Positions 6,863 through 15,430 of a stretch of DNA of 20,049 nucleotides are shown here, in pieces. The DNA comes from Treponema sp. (GTDB lineage: Bacteria > Spirochaetota > Spirochaetia > Treponematales > Breznakiellaceae), in the NCBI GenBank assembly GCA_031289935.1, contig JAITON010000070.1, positions 1-20,049 on the forward strand. The letters run 5' to 3'. The notes under the pieces are model-generated. The model saw nothing but the letters and a program-made list of their open reading frames with translations. It was not told where the DNA came from and did not search any database. Numbering within the stretch: position 1 is the first letter of the stretch; the number at the start of each line of letters is the position of its first letter. The position numbers and the translations under genes are program-made.

Positions 6863-9346
6863 TTATTGGGTAGGTATGGCCACGGAGAAAATAAAGTCCA
6901 AGGCTCCGTCAAAGGCATTACCTTCGGGCCATTTCACCTTTCCGGACTCATCCACGTAGAACCGCCTACCCAGCATTAATCGCAGAGGCAATTGTGGGAT
7001 GGCAAGCCGAATACCGAAACCCAAGCTGAAATACATATCCTGGATATGGAACTCGCTAAAGAAGGCCGTAGGAGTGGGCTTAAGCGCCGCAGCGTCAAAG
7101 AATATATCCACGGCCAGGAGCCCCGGTACCACGGGGATACGGATTTCCAGCCAATTCTCCCAGAGGGCGTTCCCCGTGAAGAGCTGCCGGCCCGTCCAGC
7201 CCCGGGCGTTAAAGACACCGTCTATGGCCAGTTGGTTCGCCTGCTCAATAAAGTTGGTCTGGGGTCCCCAGGGCTGGGGGAATATAAAGGAGAGTCCCGT
7301 GTGAATCCCCAGTATGAACTTGAGGTCGTAAGTCTCCGTAATGGGGATATCCAGAAAGGTAAGGAAGTATTCCGCCTTGGTATCGCTCCTCAGGTAATGC
7401 TCCCGTTCCATGGGCTCCGGCAGTATCCCGTGGAAGCCGAGCCGCTGGGAGACGTAATACCCGTTACTGGGATCGTAGTAAATGTCCCGCTGATCCAGAT
7501 AGACCATCGCATAGAAAGACAGGGCCGGGGTAAATTCCTTGTTCCCGAGCCGGAGCAAGGGATCAAAGGGCCGGTACAGATCTGCATCGTAGCTCTTCAT
7601 ATCCCATGCCGAGGATATGCCGCTCCCCAGGCCCAGATTCCCGACGGGAGTAAGCCAGCGATAACCCATGGACACCCCTAGGCTCAGTGTCACTTGATCA
7701 TAGGGCATAAGGTACTCGCTGGCGGGTGTCTTGTTAGCGCTCCGGTATTCGCTATAAGAATTGAAACCGTTAGGGAAGGCGTCGTCCTCGTTGCCCTCGA
7801 ATAGGAGGTTTCCCATAAAGGCCACCTGCTTCTTATGCTGGACCGCAAAATTCACCCCCATGGAGAGGGGAACCCCAAAAAGCCAGTTCTGGGTATAGCC
7901 GAGGACCAGGCTTTGAGAGTCTGTGGCCGCACTTCCCTGGGCGGTTATGGAGTTACCCTTGCCCAGGAAATTCCGGTCGGCGAATCCCAAAGTTAGGGAT
8001 ATGGGGAATGCATCGGGGTCGGAAGATCCGGAGAAACTCATCCCAAAGTTCAGATCCGTGGTAGAGATCTCCTCCACGGTAATCACTAGATCCATAAGGT
8101 TATCGGCGCTACCCTGGTAAATTTCCGGAATAATATTGCCGGAGAAGTACTGTAGATTGTAGAGATTCCGCAGGCCCTCGACAATCTTGGATTTGGAGAA
8201 TATATCACCGGGCTCCAGGGGGATTTCCCGCAGGATTACCTCCTCGTCGGTCTTGGTATTCCCCACGATATAGATGTGCTCTATATAAGCCCGACCCCGT
8301 TCCACGATGACGATCTTATAGGAAATAACCCCCGTTTCGGTATTCCGGATCTCCTCGCGGTTGATAGTGTTAAATATATAGCCATTTTCGTAATAGAGGT
8401 CCGATACCCGCTGGAAATCCTCTTCGACCTTGCGCGCAGAAATGGCCTCTCCTGTCTTGGAAGAAATGAGCTTGTCCAACTGATCTGTGGGAAAGACAAC
8501 GTTCCCCTCAAAGTTAAACCCCCCAAAGGTATAAAGCCGGCCTTCCTCAATCTTGAAGGTGATGGTCAGGCTGTTGTTCCCCTGGCTGTCCTTGCTGATG
8601 TTCCGGATTACGTCGGTCACCTTGGCATCAATATAGCCGCGGTCATGGTAATACTGGGTCAGGGTGGCAATATCCGCCGTTAATTTGGATTCCTGAAAGG
8701 CCCCATCAACAAAAAGCCCCTTGGCTTTGAGTGAAAGCTGCCCCGTCAAGGTCCGGCCCGAAAAGACGGTATTCCCTTCAAAGACAAAGCCCGCAACAGT
8801 GATCTTGTCGCCCTCTTCGATACGGAAAATCAGCGCCATGCTTCCATTGCCGTTGTCCCGCAGTTCCGAACTGACCTTGATATCGGGATAGCCCTTTTCT
8901 AGGTAGAGGATCTTCAGGGCCGCTTCGTCCACGCTGATTTTAAGGGGCAAGACCACGTCGCCAACTTTGATGGTAATGGTCCCTAGGAGCTCGGTCTGGC
9001 GGAGGCCACTGTTTCCCGTAAAAGAAATACTGGAAATGATAGACCGTTCAGTTACCTTAAAGCGGATAATAACCCCCTGCGAAGCCGAGACCTCCAGATT
9101 GGGCGAGAGCAGATCAAAGTATTCTAGGGCATAGAGCCGGCCCTGAATCTCCAGAAAAAGACTGTCAGTGTAGGGTCTGCCGATAAAGGGCTCTACTACC
9201 CCCCGCAATTCCTGGGCGCTCACATGGTTGAGTCCTTCAAAAACGATGTCTTCGATCGCTTTTCCCTGGGGCCACGCATCCGATTCCTGGGCAAAGGCCG
9301 GAATCACCAGGAAGAAGGCTAATAAAATGGTACATCCTCTGCGCAT
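6863..9346 (-). CDS. bamA: Outer-membrane protein assembly factor BamA
   Basis: Core of the BAM machine that inserts beta-barrels into the outer membrane; the ortholog of T. pallidum TP0326 (Tp92). The 827 residues comprise a signal peptide (1-19, cleavage near AFA-Q), five POTRA domains (about 30-100, 101-178, 180-268, 270-350, 352-427) and a 16-strand barrel (428-827). The POTRA hallmark FxGN recurs (FTGN 109-112, FEGN 189-192, FEGN 279-282, IVGN 360-363). The barrel's conserved loop-6 motif reads ARGW (714-717) in place of the usual VRGF/Y. The C-terminus, ...LDFIFSVAIPTQ, lacks the terminal aromatic residue common in beta-signals. GGGAG sits five bases before the ATG, and only 10 bp separate it from tamB. 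Confidence 0.95.
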   Translation of the reverse strand: MRRGCTILLAFFLVIPAFAQESDAWPQGKAIEDIVFEGLNHVSAQELRGVVEPFIGRPYTDSLFLEIQGRLYALEYFDLLSPNLEVSASQGVIIRFKVTERSIISSISFTGNSGLRQTELLGTITIKVGDVVLPLKISVDEAALKILYLEKGYPDIKVSSELRDNGNGSMALIFRIEEGDKITVAGFVFEGNTVFSGRTLTGQLSLKAKGLFVDGAFQESKLTADIATLTQYYHDRGYIDAKVTDVIRNISKDSQGNNSLTITFKIEEGRLYTFGGFNFEGNVVFPTDQLDKLISSKTGEAISARKVEEDFQRVSDLYYENGYIFNTINREEIRNTETGVISYKIVIVERGRAYIEHIYIVGNTKTDEEVILREIPLEPGDIFSKSKIVEGLRNLYNLQYFSGNIIPEIYQGSADNLMDLVITVEEISTTDLNFGMSFSGSSDPDAFPISLTLGFADRNFLGKGNSITAQGSAATDSQSLVLGYTQNWLFGVPLSMGVNFAVQHKKQVAFMGNLLFEGNEDDAFPNGFNSYSEYRSANKTPASEYLMPYDQVTLSLGVSMGYRWLTPVGNLGLGSGISSAWDMKSYDADLYRPFDPLLRLGNKEFTPALSFYAMVYLDQRDIYYDPSNGYYVSQRLGFHGILPEPMEREHYLRSDTKAEYFLTFLDIPITETYDLKFILGIHTGLSFIFPQPWGPQTNFIEQANQLAIDGVFNARGWTGRQLFTGNALWENWLEIRIPVVPGLLAVDIFFDAAALKPTPTAFFSEFHIQDMYFSLGFGIRLAIPQLPLRLMLGRRFYVDESGKVKWPEGNAFDGALDFIFSVAIPTQ

Positions 9347-9356
9347 TAGAACTCCC

Positions 9357-12300
9357 TTAAAAACTAAATCTCCATGACAAGGTGAATCTCATATCATCTA
9401 CAAACAAGTTTTCTGGATGCCGGAAGTTGATGTTCCAGCCGATATTGCCCAAAGGGCTCTCAAGCTCAAAGCCAGCTTCCATATCTAAGCCATAATACAC
9501 ACCCAAGAGAGGCGCAGTGAGCCAGCCGCCGCCTGATTCCCTAATATTCGCATCGTACCGCAGTCCCGCCATGGCGTAGACATACAGATCGTAACCGACA
9601 TATCTACCAATTAGAACAGTTGTATTATCCAAAAGGTTACCCGTCCAATTGGAGTTAAACAACTGGAGAAATTGGATCCCTACATTCTGTAGCAACTGGG
9701 TCCTAAAGGAAAATACGTCCAGCCCCAGGGCATTCCGCAGCCACTGCTCAAACTGACGGTACAGGCCCATTTGAGCCCATATATCGACCCCGGCCACTAT
9801 CATGCCCCCGACTTGATCACTGTCCCCTGCACCAAACATATTCTGCCCTAAAAGAGAAAAAATAGCAACCTGGGAAAGTGGGGGATCCGACTCAAACCGG
9901 GGAGAAAAGGTCAAGAGAGGGGCGTTATCGCTGATCAGGGAGATGGTAACCGGACCGTCGTCGATACGGTCATGGATTTCGGCCCGGAGACTGAGCCGGG
10001 GGCTGAACTGGATCTCATTCTCATTAAAGGACAGGGTACCGCTACGGACATAAAAGCTTCGCTGGAAATAGAAAATTTCCCCGCTCTGGAGACCGATATC
10101 CCCAGTAACCGAATAGCGGCCCGTAATATCATCGGAGTATATCCTGAGCGCCGACTCCGGAACGGCCACCGCCCGGAGGATCGGCAGGTCGGCGCTGGGA
10201 AAGAGGAATTCCACCCGGCGGCCCGTATGCAGTTTTAGATCCACAGTTATCGGATATTCCGGAAATTTCCTATCCTCATCCCCGAATGCGTTAAATTTCT
10301 GGATGTCCAGGGTTACCTCCGTGTTTTGTCCCCAGAGATCCCCGTTCACCATAACATGGGTACCCTCTATGGCAATACCGAGATTTCCCCAGGCCCTTCC
10401 TACTGCCCGAATACCATTGTACTCATAATCGACGGGAACCATGGTAGCTTCGGGAACTAGGATATCAATGTCATAATCACTGGGAATCCAGCGGTTAAAG
10501 ACAAAGGTTCCCCGGGCACTTGCCTGGCCGCCGCCGCTTTCTACCGGGATGGGTCCGAAGCTGAGCTCATTCCCCGACATGACGGTAGGAAAGGAACCAG
10601 ACACAATCTCCTCGGGAAGGAAGTAGGGTACCACCAGACGGATATTGTGGGCGTTGGGGTTCCCGAAGAACTCGGGGTCCCCCAGGGAACCCCTAATTTG
10701 CAATGAGGATGCCTCGATAAAACCGCCGGTGGGTTGCACGTCCCAATCCTCCATAAATTTTCCCAGAGAAGCCATATCAAGATAGAAGTCCGCCACGGCG
10801 GCGTTAATCGTATGAGCGTCCACGGTACCGGTAAACATCCCCCGAATGGGAGAGGGGCCGATCAGAGCCGCGAAAAAAGTCCCGCCATCGGATCTGCGGA
10901 ACCGGATCATACCGTTAGGCCCCCCGTTCAGACTGATCTGGGAGGCGCTACGGGAAAATTCCAGGTCAAAGGGCTCCGCGCTTCCCAGGGTCTCGTGCTC
11001 AGCGTGGATCACGTGGATGGAACCCCGGAAATTATTCAGAACCTCACCTATGGAGAGCCAGGAATCCAGGGAGACATATTGGACCCGGGCGGAAAGGCCG
11101 AGATCAATGTTCTGGCCGAGCAGAGGCCCCTGGATGCTCCCCTCGGAGACTATAGCCGTAGACTGGAGCCGGTCTAGGATAACCAAGGGGAAGGCTCCCC
11201 GGAAACCGGTATAACTGGCCCGGATATCCCGGAGAAGGATCCGGTCGGGATTCACCTGGGCCCGGACAGCAAGGTCGAAGCCACCGTCGGCATCCCCAGT
11301 GTGGAGGGATGTCAGAGACATATCCAGGGAATAGTCTTCCTGAGAATTCCATCGCAGACGGGCCTCCCCCGTAGCCAGGGCGTTGCCGGCCCCATTCCAG
11401 AGCCGGATAAGCTGTAACTCCTGGCCCGAAAGGCTTATGTCCAGGGCCCCACCCTCCCAGGTTCCTTCAAGACTGATGATCTCCCGCTTCCGCCGGTCCT
11501 CTAGGTACACTTTCGCCCCGTAGTCTTCCCCGCCGGGAAAATTCCAGTTGACCTGCACCGTCCCCAGGAGTGTTCCCCGGCCATCGTCCAGGGAAAATTT
11601 CCCGAAGCTTGCCCCCTCCTGGCTGATAGTCCCCGATGCCTGAATGGACATGGCCGGAGACATGGGGGTGGCAATATCCCACACTTCCAAGTGTCCCAGT
11701 TCCAGGGACCAGGAATCCAAGGCATCAAAGCTGAAGGAACCCTGAAAGGCGGCCCGGATGGTCTGATTTTCCAGGGGAATGGGGACCGAGGCCGCTTCCA
11801 GTGCTCCGATATAGCCGCCGTCCGCGTCCCGGCTGACCCGGGCGATTATTCCGTCGGATCCCCGGAGCTCAAGGGTCTGGAACTCAAACAAGGTTCCCTC
11901 TAGTTCATAACGCTCATCCCGAAAGGTGGCCTCCAGGCTAAAGACAATTGCATCACTATCCGAAAAATCGGTCCTGCCCGAGAAGTCCGCTTCCCCGCCA
12001 GGCCAGGCCAGGGTACTGTCGATCAGATCCAGGTCCCGGTCGGTGCCCGAAATCGAAGCCCGGAAACTGAGCTCCTGCTCCCCCCGGTAGACAGCCTCGA
12101 AGGGGGAAACCGCGTAGGAAAACCGGGAGAAATCGGTGGTAACGTACATAGTGGTCGATATCTGGATATCATTTTCGGTCAGAAAAGCCAGTTCCGGTAG
12201 CTCCGGTATGGCCGCAAAAGGCCCGACCAGATCCAGGGCATCCTGGGTCGAGAGGGATTCCAAAACAAGATTCAGTTCCAGCGTCTGAGGATCATACTCT

Positions 12301-14516
12301 AAGGAGGCCTCCGCCGCGATACGGCTCTCCCCACCCGCCTTTCGGAGTTCCAGGGAAATATCAAGCCCCTGCTCTGCAAAGGAAAGTCCCAGATCTACCC
12401 ACTCCAGGGAGAAGTCTCCCACTGCAACAGCTTCCCCCCAAAAGTTGAAACGCATACCCACAACCATCTCCGTAAGATCCAGCGCACTGAACCCTTCCCG
12501 GAAAGGATCCCCCCCGGAACCGCTCAGGGAGAAGTCCCCGCTCAGGCTGGAACGTCCACTCAGGCTCAGACCATCCAGGGAGATGCTCCCCTGGACCGCG
12601 AGGCTCCGTAGATCTATAGTCCCTGTATAGGCGGCCCTTCCCTGGATGGGACCGCTGGGGGCAAAATCAAGCTCCAGACGCTCAAAAAGGATGGCATCCT
12701 GATTCCCCGTCCCCTTGAGTACATAGGTAGTATTCTTCAGGGGAAAATCAGACCAGAAATTACCCCAAAGATCCATCTGATAGGTCGTTTCTCTCTGGCC
12801 CCCCGACGCAAAGGAGAGGGTTCCGGCGGTATCCATGCCCAAATACCGGTTGTATTCCCTCCAGGCACCGGAGAAAGTCAGTATCTGTTCCGGTGAAAAG
12901 CCCCGGCCGCTAAAGGAGAGATCCAGGGCTCCCGTACCGGGGACATAGTCCAGGGAAAGCTCGTAGGGCTGCGGGTCTGCTTTTTTTTCAAGGCGCACTG
13001 TTTCGCCCTCCAAGAAAAGGGCCAGGGAAGGCACCCGCAGGGTAAATCCTCCCCGGGAATCTCCGGCGGAAATCGAGGGAATTGAAGCGTCCATGGCCCC
13101 CCGCTCTTTAACCCGATCGTAGAATCCCGTAAAACGACCCGAGGCGGCCAGGGGAAGAGGCAACCAGGAAGGCAGCTCCAAACCCGGCAACGACCGGGCT
13201 TCCCCGGCCAGTTCTATGTCAAAATTCAGGGTTTCCTCGTCAAAGCCCAGGGCCGCCCGGAAAACCCGGAGGTCTATCCCCCGGCCCGTCTCCCCGGCGG
13301 ATAGAACAGGGATTTTGGCGTTCACTGTCCCCGACCGGCCCGGAATATCGTAGGTTCCGTCCAGACTTCCGGAAACGGTCAGTGGCATCTGTATATAGGG
13401 AGGAAATCCAAGATCCGGCAGGGTTCTGACTTCTCCCTCCAGATCGGCTTCAAAAGAAAGGAAATCGGAATTTAAGCCAAGACTCAGTCTGGGGATACTC
13501 AGACTGAAACCTTCTCCAGGCCCACCGGCGGCGAATGCCGGGATTGAGCCGCTTAGGAAAAGAGTCCGGTCCGGAAAATGGTAGCTTCCGGCAAGATGAC
13601 CCTCGGCGGCCAGGGGCATGGACAGATAGGGCTGGGCCATATCCGAAAGTATCAGGTCCGGCAGCGAAGCCTCCCCGGCCAGATCGGCATCAAAGGATAG
13701 GTTTTCCCCGTCAAAGTCCAGGGAAAAACGAGGGATCTTGAACTGTATTCCCTCCCCGGCCTTACCAGCAGCAATCCCGGGGATTGATCCGTTCAAGGTT
13801 CCCCGGCGGCGACCGATGTCGTAACTCCCGGTAAAGCTGCCCGAGACGGCCAGGGGTACGGGCAAATAGGGTGAAAGGTCCCAAGCTGAGGATTCGGCGC
13901 TCCACCGGCCCTGTAGAGCCGCGATGCCCCCCTGAATCCGGACGTTCAGATTCAGGACTGCGGCCCGGACCCAATCGCTCCCCCGTCGCAGGGCAAATTC
14001 CCCGCCCCGTATCCTGAAACGGCAGGACCCCGGGAGGAGATCAAAAAAACCGTAATGGTCCCCACTGCCATCGCCGAAAAGATTCTCGAAAACCGCCTTA
14101 TAATACTCCTGGTAGGCCATATCGGCGTTGATCTTCGGTTCATCCAGCCTGATATTCTGGATAGCGAGCCGGTAGTCCCCAAACAGGAGCCCCCCGAGGG
14201 AATAGCCCAGCCGTAAGCGACCAATGGAAAGGAGAGGTTCCGGCCCTCCCGCATAGAGGCGGATATCCCGAATATCCAGGCCCAGATAAAAGGAAGGCGC
14301 CATGGAAGCGTACTCCAGACGAACCCCCAAGGCGGTCTCCACCCGGCCCAGGAGCTCGTCCCGGGCTACGGCCATCCGCTGGTCCAAGGCAATCCGCAGG
14401 GGCCAGACTAAGAACGCAGTCCCCAGAACGAGGCCAAAAATAATGAGAAGACGGATTCCAGGATTAACAACAGACCGTTCTTTCAGAAAACCCTTCCATC
14501 GGGCCGGATTACACAC
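9357..14516 (-). CDS. tamB: TamB/AsmA-like envelope protein (DUF490)
   Basis: A 1719-residue inner-membrane-anchored protein expected to span the periplasm as a long hydrophobic beta-groove; TamB proteins move lipids to the outer membrane and partner with BamA-family barrels. Visible: an N-terminal membrane anchor (about 20-40), AsmA-like N-terminal strands, a long beta-rich body, the DUF490/TamB domain at roughly 1400-1719, and a C-terminal aromatic tail LSWRFSF. Residues 217-508 hold four tandem repeats of 77-80 residues (separate entry). The start is GTG at 14516 with AGAGGG three bases upstream, a short spacing; no in-frame ATG lies before the anchor. It heads the run tamB-bamA-skp-mutS, and a dyad (14525-14539) sits just upstream. 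Confidence 0.92.
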   Translation of the reverse strand: MCNPARWKGFLKERSVVNPGIRLLIIFGLVLGTAFLVWPLRIALDQRMAVARDELLGRVETALGVRLEYASMAPSFYLGLDIRDIRLYAGGPEPLLSIGRLRLGYSLGGLLFGDYRLAIQNIRLDEPKINADMAYQEYYKAVFENLFGDGSGDHYGFFDLLPGSCRFRIRGGEFALRRGSDWVRAAVLNLNVRIQGGIAALQGRWSAESSAWDLSPYLPVPLAVSGSFTGSYDIGRRRGTLNGSIPGIAAGKAGEGIQFKIPRFSLDFDGENLSFDADLAGEASLPDLILSDMAQPYLSMPLAAEGHLAGSYHFPDRTLFLSGSIPAFAAGGPGEGFSLSIPRLSLGLNSDFLSFEADLEGEVRTLPDLGFPPYIQMPLTVSGSLDGTYDIPGRSGTVNAKIPVLSAGETGRGIDLRVFRAALGFDEETLNFDIELAGEARSLPGLELPSWLPLPLAASGRFTGFYDRVKERGAMDASIPSISAGDSRGGFTLRVPSLALFLEGETVRLEKKADPQPYELSLDYVPGTGALDLSFSGRGFSPEQILTFSGAWREYNRYLGMDTAGTLSFASGGQRETTYQMDLWGNFWSDFPLKNTTYVLKGTGNQDAILFERLELDFAPSGPIQGRAAYTGTIDLRSLAVQGSISLDGLSLSGRSSLSGDFSLSGSGGDPFREGFSALDLTEMVVGMRFNFWGEAVAVGDFSLEWVDLGLSFAEQGLDISLELRKAGGESRIAAEASLEYDPQTLELNLVLESLSTQDALDLVGPFAAIPELPELAFLTENDIQISTTMYVTTDFSRFSYAVSPFEAVYRGEQELSFRASISGTDRDLDLIDSTLAWPGGEADFSGRTDFSDSDAIVFSLEATFRDERYELEGTLFEFQTLELRGSDGIIARVSRDADGGYIGALEAASVPIPLENQTIRAAFQGSFSFDALDSWSLELGHLEVWDIATPMSPAMSIQASGTISQEGASFGKFSLDDGRGTLLGTVQVNWNFPGGEDYGAKVYLEDRRKREIISLEGTWEGGALDISLSGQELQLIRLWNGAGNALATGEARLRWNSQEDYSLDMSLTSLHTGDADGGFDLAVRAQVNPDRILLRDIRASYTGFRGAFPLVILDRLQSTAIVSEGSIQGPLLGQNIDLGLSARVQYVSLDSWLSIGEVLNNFRGSIHVIHAEHETLGSAEPFDLEFSRSASQISLNGGPNGMIRFRRSDGGTFFAALIGPSPIRGMFTGTVDAHTINAAVADFYLDMASLGKFMEDWDVQPTGGFIEASSLQIRGSLGDPEFFGNPNAHNIRLVVPYFLPEEIVSGSFPTVMSGNELSFGPIPVESGGGQASARGTFVFNRWIPSDYDIDILVPEATMVPVDYEYNGIRAVGRAWGNLGIAIEGTHVMVNGDLWGQNTEVTLDIQKFNAFGDEDRKFPEYPITVDLKLHTGRRVEFLFPSADLPILRAVAVPESALRIYSDDITGRYSVTGDIGLQSGEIFYFQRSFYVRSGTLSFNENEIQFSPRLSLRAEIHDRIDDGPVTISLISDNAPLLTFSPRFESDPPLSQVAIFSLLGQNMFGAGDSDQVGGMIVAGVDIWAQMGLYRQFEQWLRNALGLDVFSFRTQLLQNVGIQFLQLFNSNWTGNLLDNTTVLIGRYVGYDLYVYAMAGLRYDANIRESGGGWLTAPLLGVYYGLDMEAGFELESPLGNIGWNINFRHPENLFVDDMRFTLSWRFSF
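12993..13868 (-). repeat. Four tandem ~78-residue repeats inside TamB
   Basis: Repeats begin near residues 217, 296, 374 and 451. Each opens with a P-L-(A/T)-x-(S/E)-G core (PLAVSG 221, PLAAEG 301, PLTVSG 378, PLAASG 455), then G-x-Y-D, a G-x-(I/L)-P-x-(I/L/F)-(A/S)-A-G turn, a (S/D)-L-x-(I/V)-x-(R)-x-S-L strand and (L/F)-x-F-(D/E)-A/I-(D/E)-L-x-G-E. The spacing of the P-L core is 80, 77 and 77 residues. The last copy runs out near residue 508. Confidence 0.8.
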
Positions 14517-14524
14517 GAACCCTC

Positions 14525-14539
14525 TTAATGATACATTAA
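14525..14539. promoter_or_regulatory. Perfect dyad just upstream of tamB
   Basis: TTAATG-ATA-CATTAA is a perfect 6-bp inverted repeat with a 3-base centre, 9 bp before the tamB GTG and touching its ribosome binding site. It could be an operator or part of an AT-rich promoter. I do not see a convincing -35/-10 pair for tamB. Confidence 0.4.
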
Positions 14540-14546
14540 ATTCGGC

Positions 14547-14737
14547 ATGAAGATAATCCCCAATTTTATGGTCCTGGAAGGCGACGATGGGAGCGGCACC
14601 TCCAACTTGGTTTGTTCAAGAACCGCTTTGCCGCCGTCCCTGTTTTCTTGCTTTGAGCCCACGGCGGGTCCGTAGGTTCGCTCATCCGGGCCGCGCTCAG
14701 GGGGAATCTTAAGATCTGTCTCGAAACTCTGGCCCCG
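14547..14737 (+). pseudogene. tmk: Frameshifted 5' remnant of thymidylate kinase gene
   Basis: Thymidylate kinase (dTMP to dTDP) has an N-terminal P-loop. From the ATG at 14547 the frame reads MKIIPNFMVLEGDDGSGTS, the typical Tmk start and P-loop. The match then moves to a second frame at 14603 (QLGLFKNRFAAVPVFL), back to the first at 14652 (FEPTAGP, the EPT-G-P motif), and again to the second at 14675 (GSLIRAALRGNLKICLETLA). At least three frame changes, a stop at 14654 in the second frame and a stop at 14673 in the first show it cannot make an intact enzyme. The usual downstream AADR and DRY motifs are not found, and the similarity fades after about 14737, before the next gene. The Tmk assignment rests on motif recall. 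Confidence 0.75.
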
Positions 14738-14812
14738 TATCGTCCATATCGACGCTGCGGCACTGGCGGAATAGGTCTGAAAGAAACTGGCGAAGCTGCC
14801 GATATTAAAAAG

Positions 14813-15430
14813 GTGAGATGTTCCCCTGCGGCAATAGCCGCCATACTATTGTTCTGTCTCGTCAGCCCCATGCCGCTTGATGCATACTTGGTAACCTACA
14901 AGGAGCAGTATTACGGGCTCTACCATGTCCACTATAGCCAGTATCCCGATGACACCATGGAGAACATCTACTGGCTGGAAAAGGCTATCGCCGCCGATTT
15001 CGCCAACCCCCTCCACGCCATGGCTATCATCACTAACGAAACGGAATGGGAAAAATACCGCTACCTCTTTATGATGCACCTTTACCTCAAGCTAATTGAG
15101 CAGTATATCGCTCTGGGCAACCAGTGGAACAAACGGAACGCCTACTTTTACAACGCCCCCTGGAAGGAGCAGAACCTGGAGAGTCTGGACACCGCCGAAA
15201 CCTGCTACCGAACCGCCCTCTACTACTGGAAGGACGCTCGGGAATGGGCGGAAAAGTCCCTGGACAAAAAATTCCGTTGGATCAACCTGAAAAACCTTCA
15301 GTACTGGCAAGACGAGGCGACCCGGATTGAATCGGGCTCTCTGGACTACGAAAAAACCCTGAACCGTGAACTGGCCCGGCTCCAGCAGGTTCGGGAAACC
15401 TTCCAGGCCATGGATGAGAACACTTACTGA
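14813..15430 (+). CDS. Secreted protein of unknown function
   Basis: I do not recognise a family. The 205 residues begin with a signal peptide (about 1-24, cleavage near LDA-YLV). C15 is preceded by phenylalanine, so a lipoprotein is unlikely. The mature part is helical and rich in tyrosine and tryptophan. Residues about 55-180 resemble paired helices of a TPR-like solenoid (for example SLDTAETCYRTALYYWKDA followed by REWAEKSLDKKF). The GTG at 14813 is the only standard start that gives a signal peptide. AAAAAGG is adjacent to it, with almost no spacing, and the frame stays open upstream through tmk debris. It is divergent from tamB, as a conserved hypothetical gene may be next to TP0325 in T. 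pallidum, which suggests an envelope role but does not prove one. Its last 7 bp overlap the convergent DUF445 gene. Confidence 0.75.
   Translation: MRCSPAAIAAILLFCLVSPMPLDAYLVTYKEQYYGLYHVHYSQYPDDTMENIYWLEKAIAADFANPLHAMAIITNETEWEKYRYLFMMHLYLKLIEQYIALGNQWNKRNAYFYNAPWKEQNLESLDTAETCYRTALYYWKDAREWAEKSLDKKFRWINLKNLQYWQDEATRIESGSLDYEKTLNRELARLQQVRETFQAMDENTY

Noticed and set aside
14657..14812. N-terminal extension of the 14813 protein
   Set aside because: The frame is open, but it translates tmk debris, has no standard start codon, and would bury the signal peptide.
14566..14871. 101-codon minus-strand frame in the tamB upstream gap
   Set aside because: It is antisense to the tmk remnant and to the signal peptide of the 14813 gene, with no ribosome binding site or known motif.
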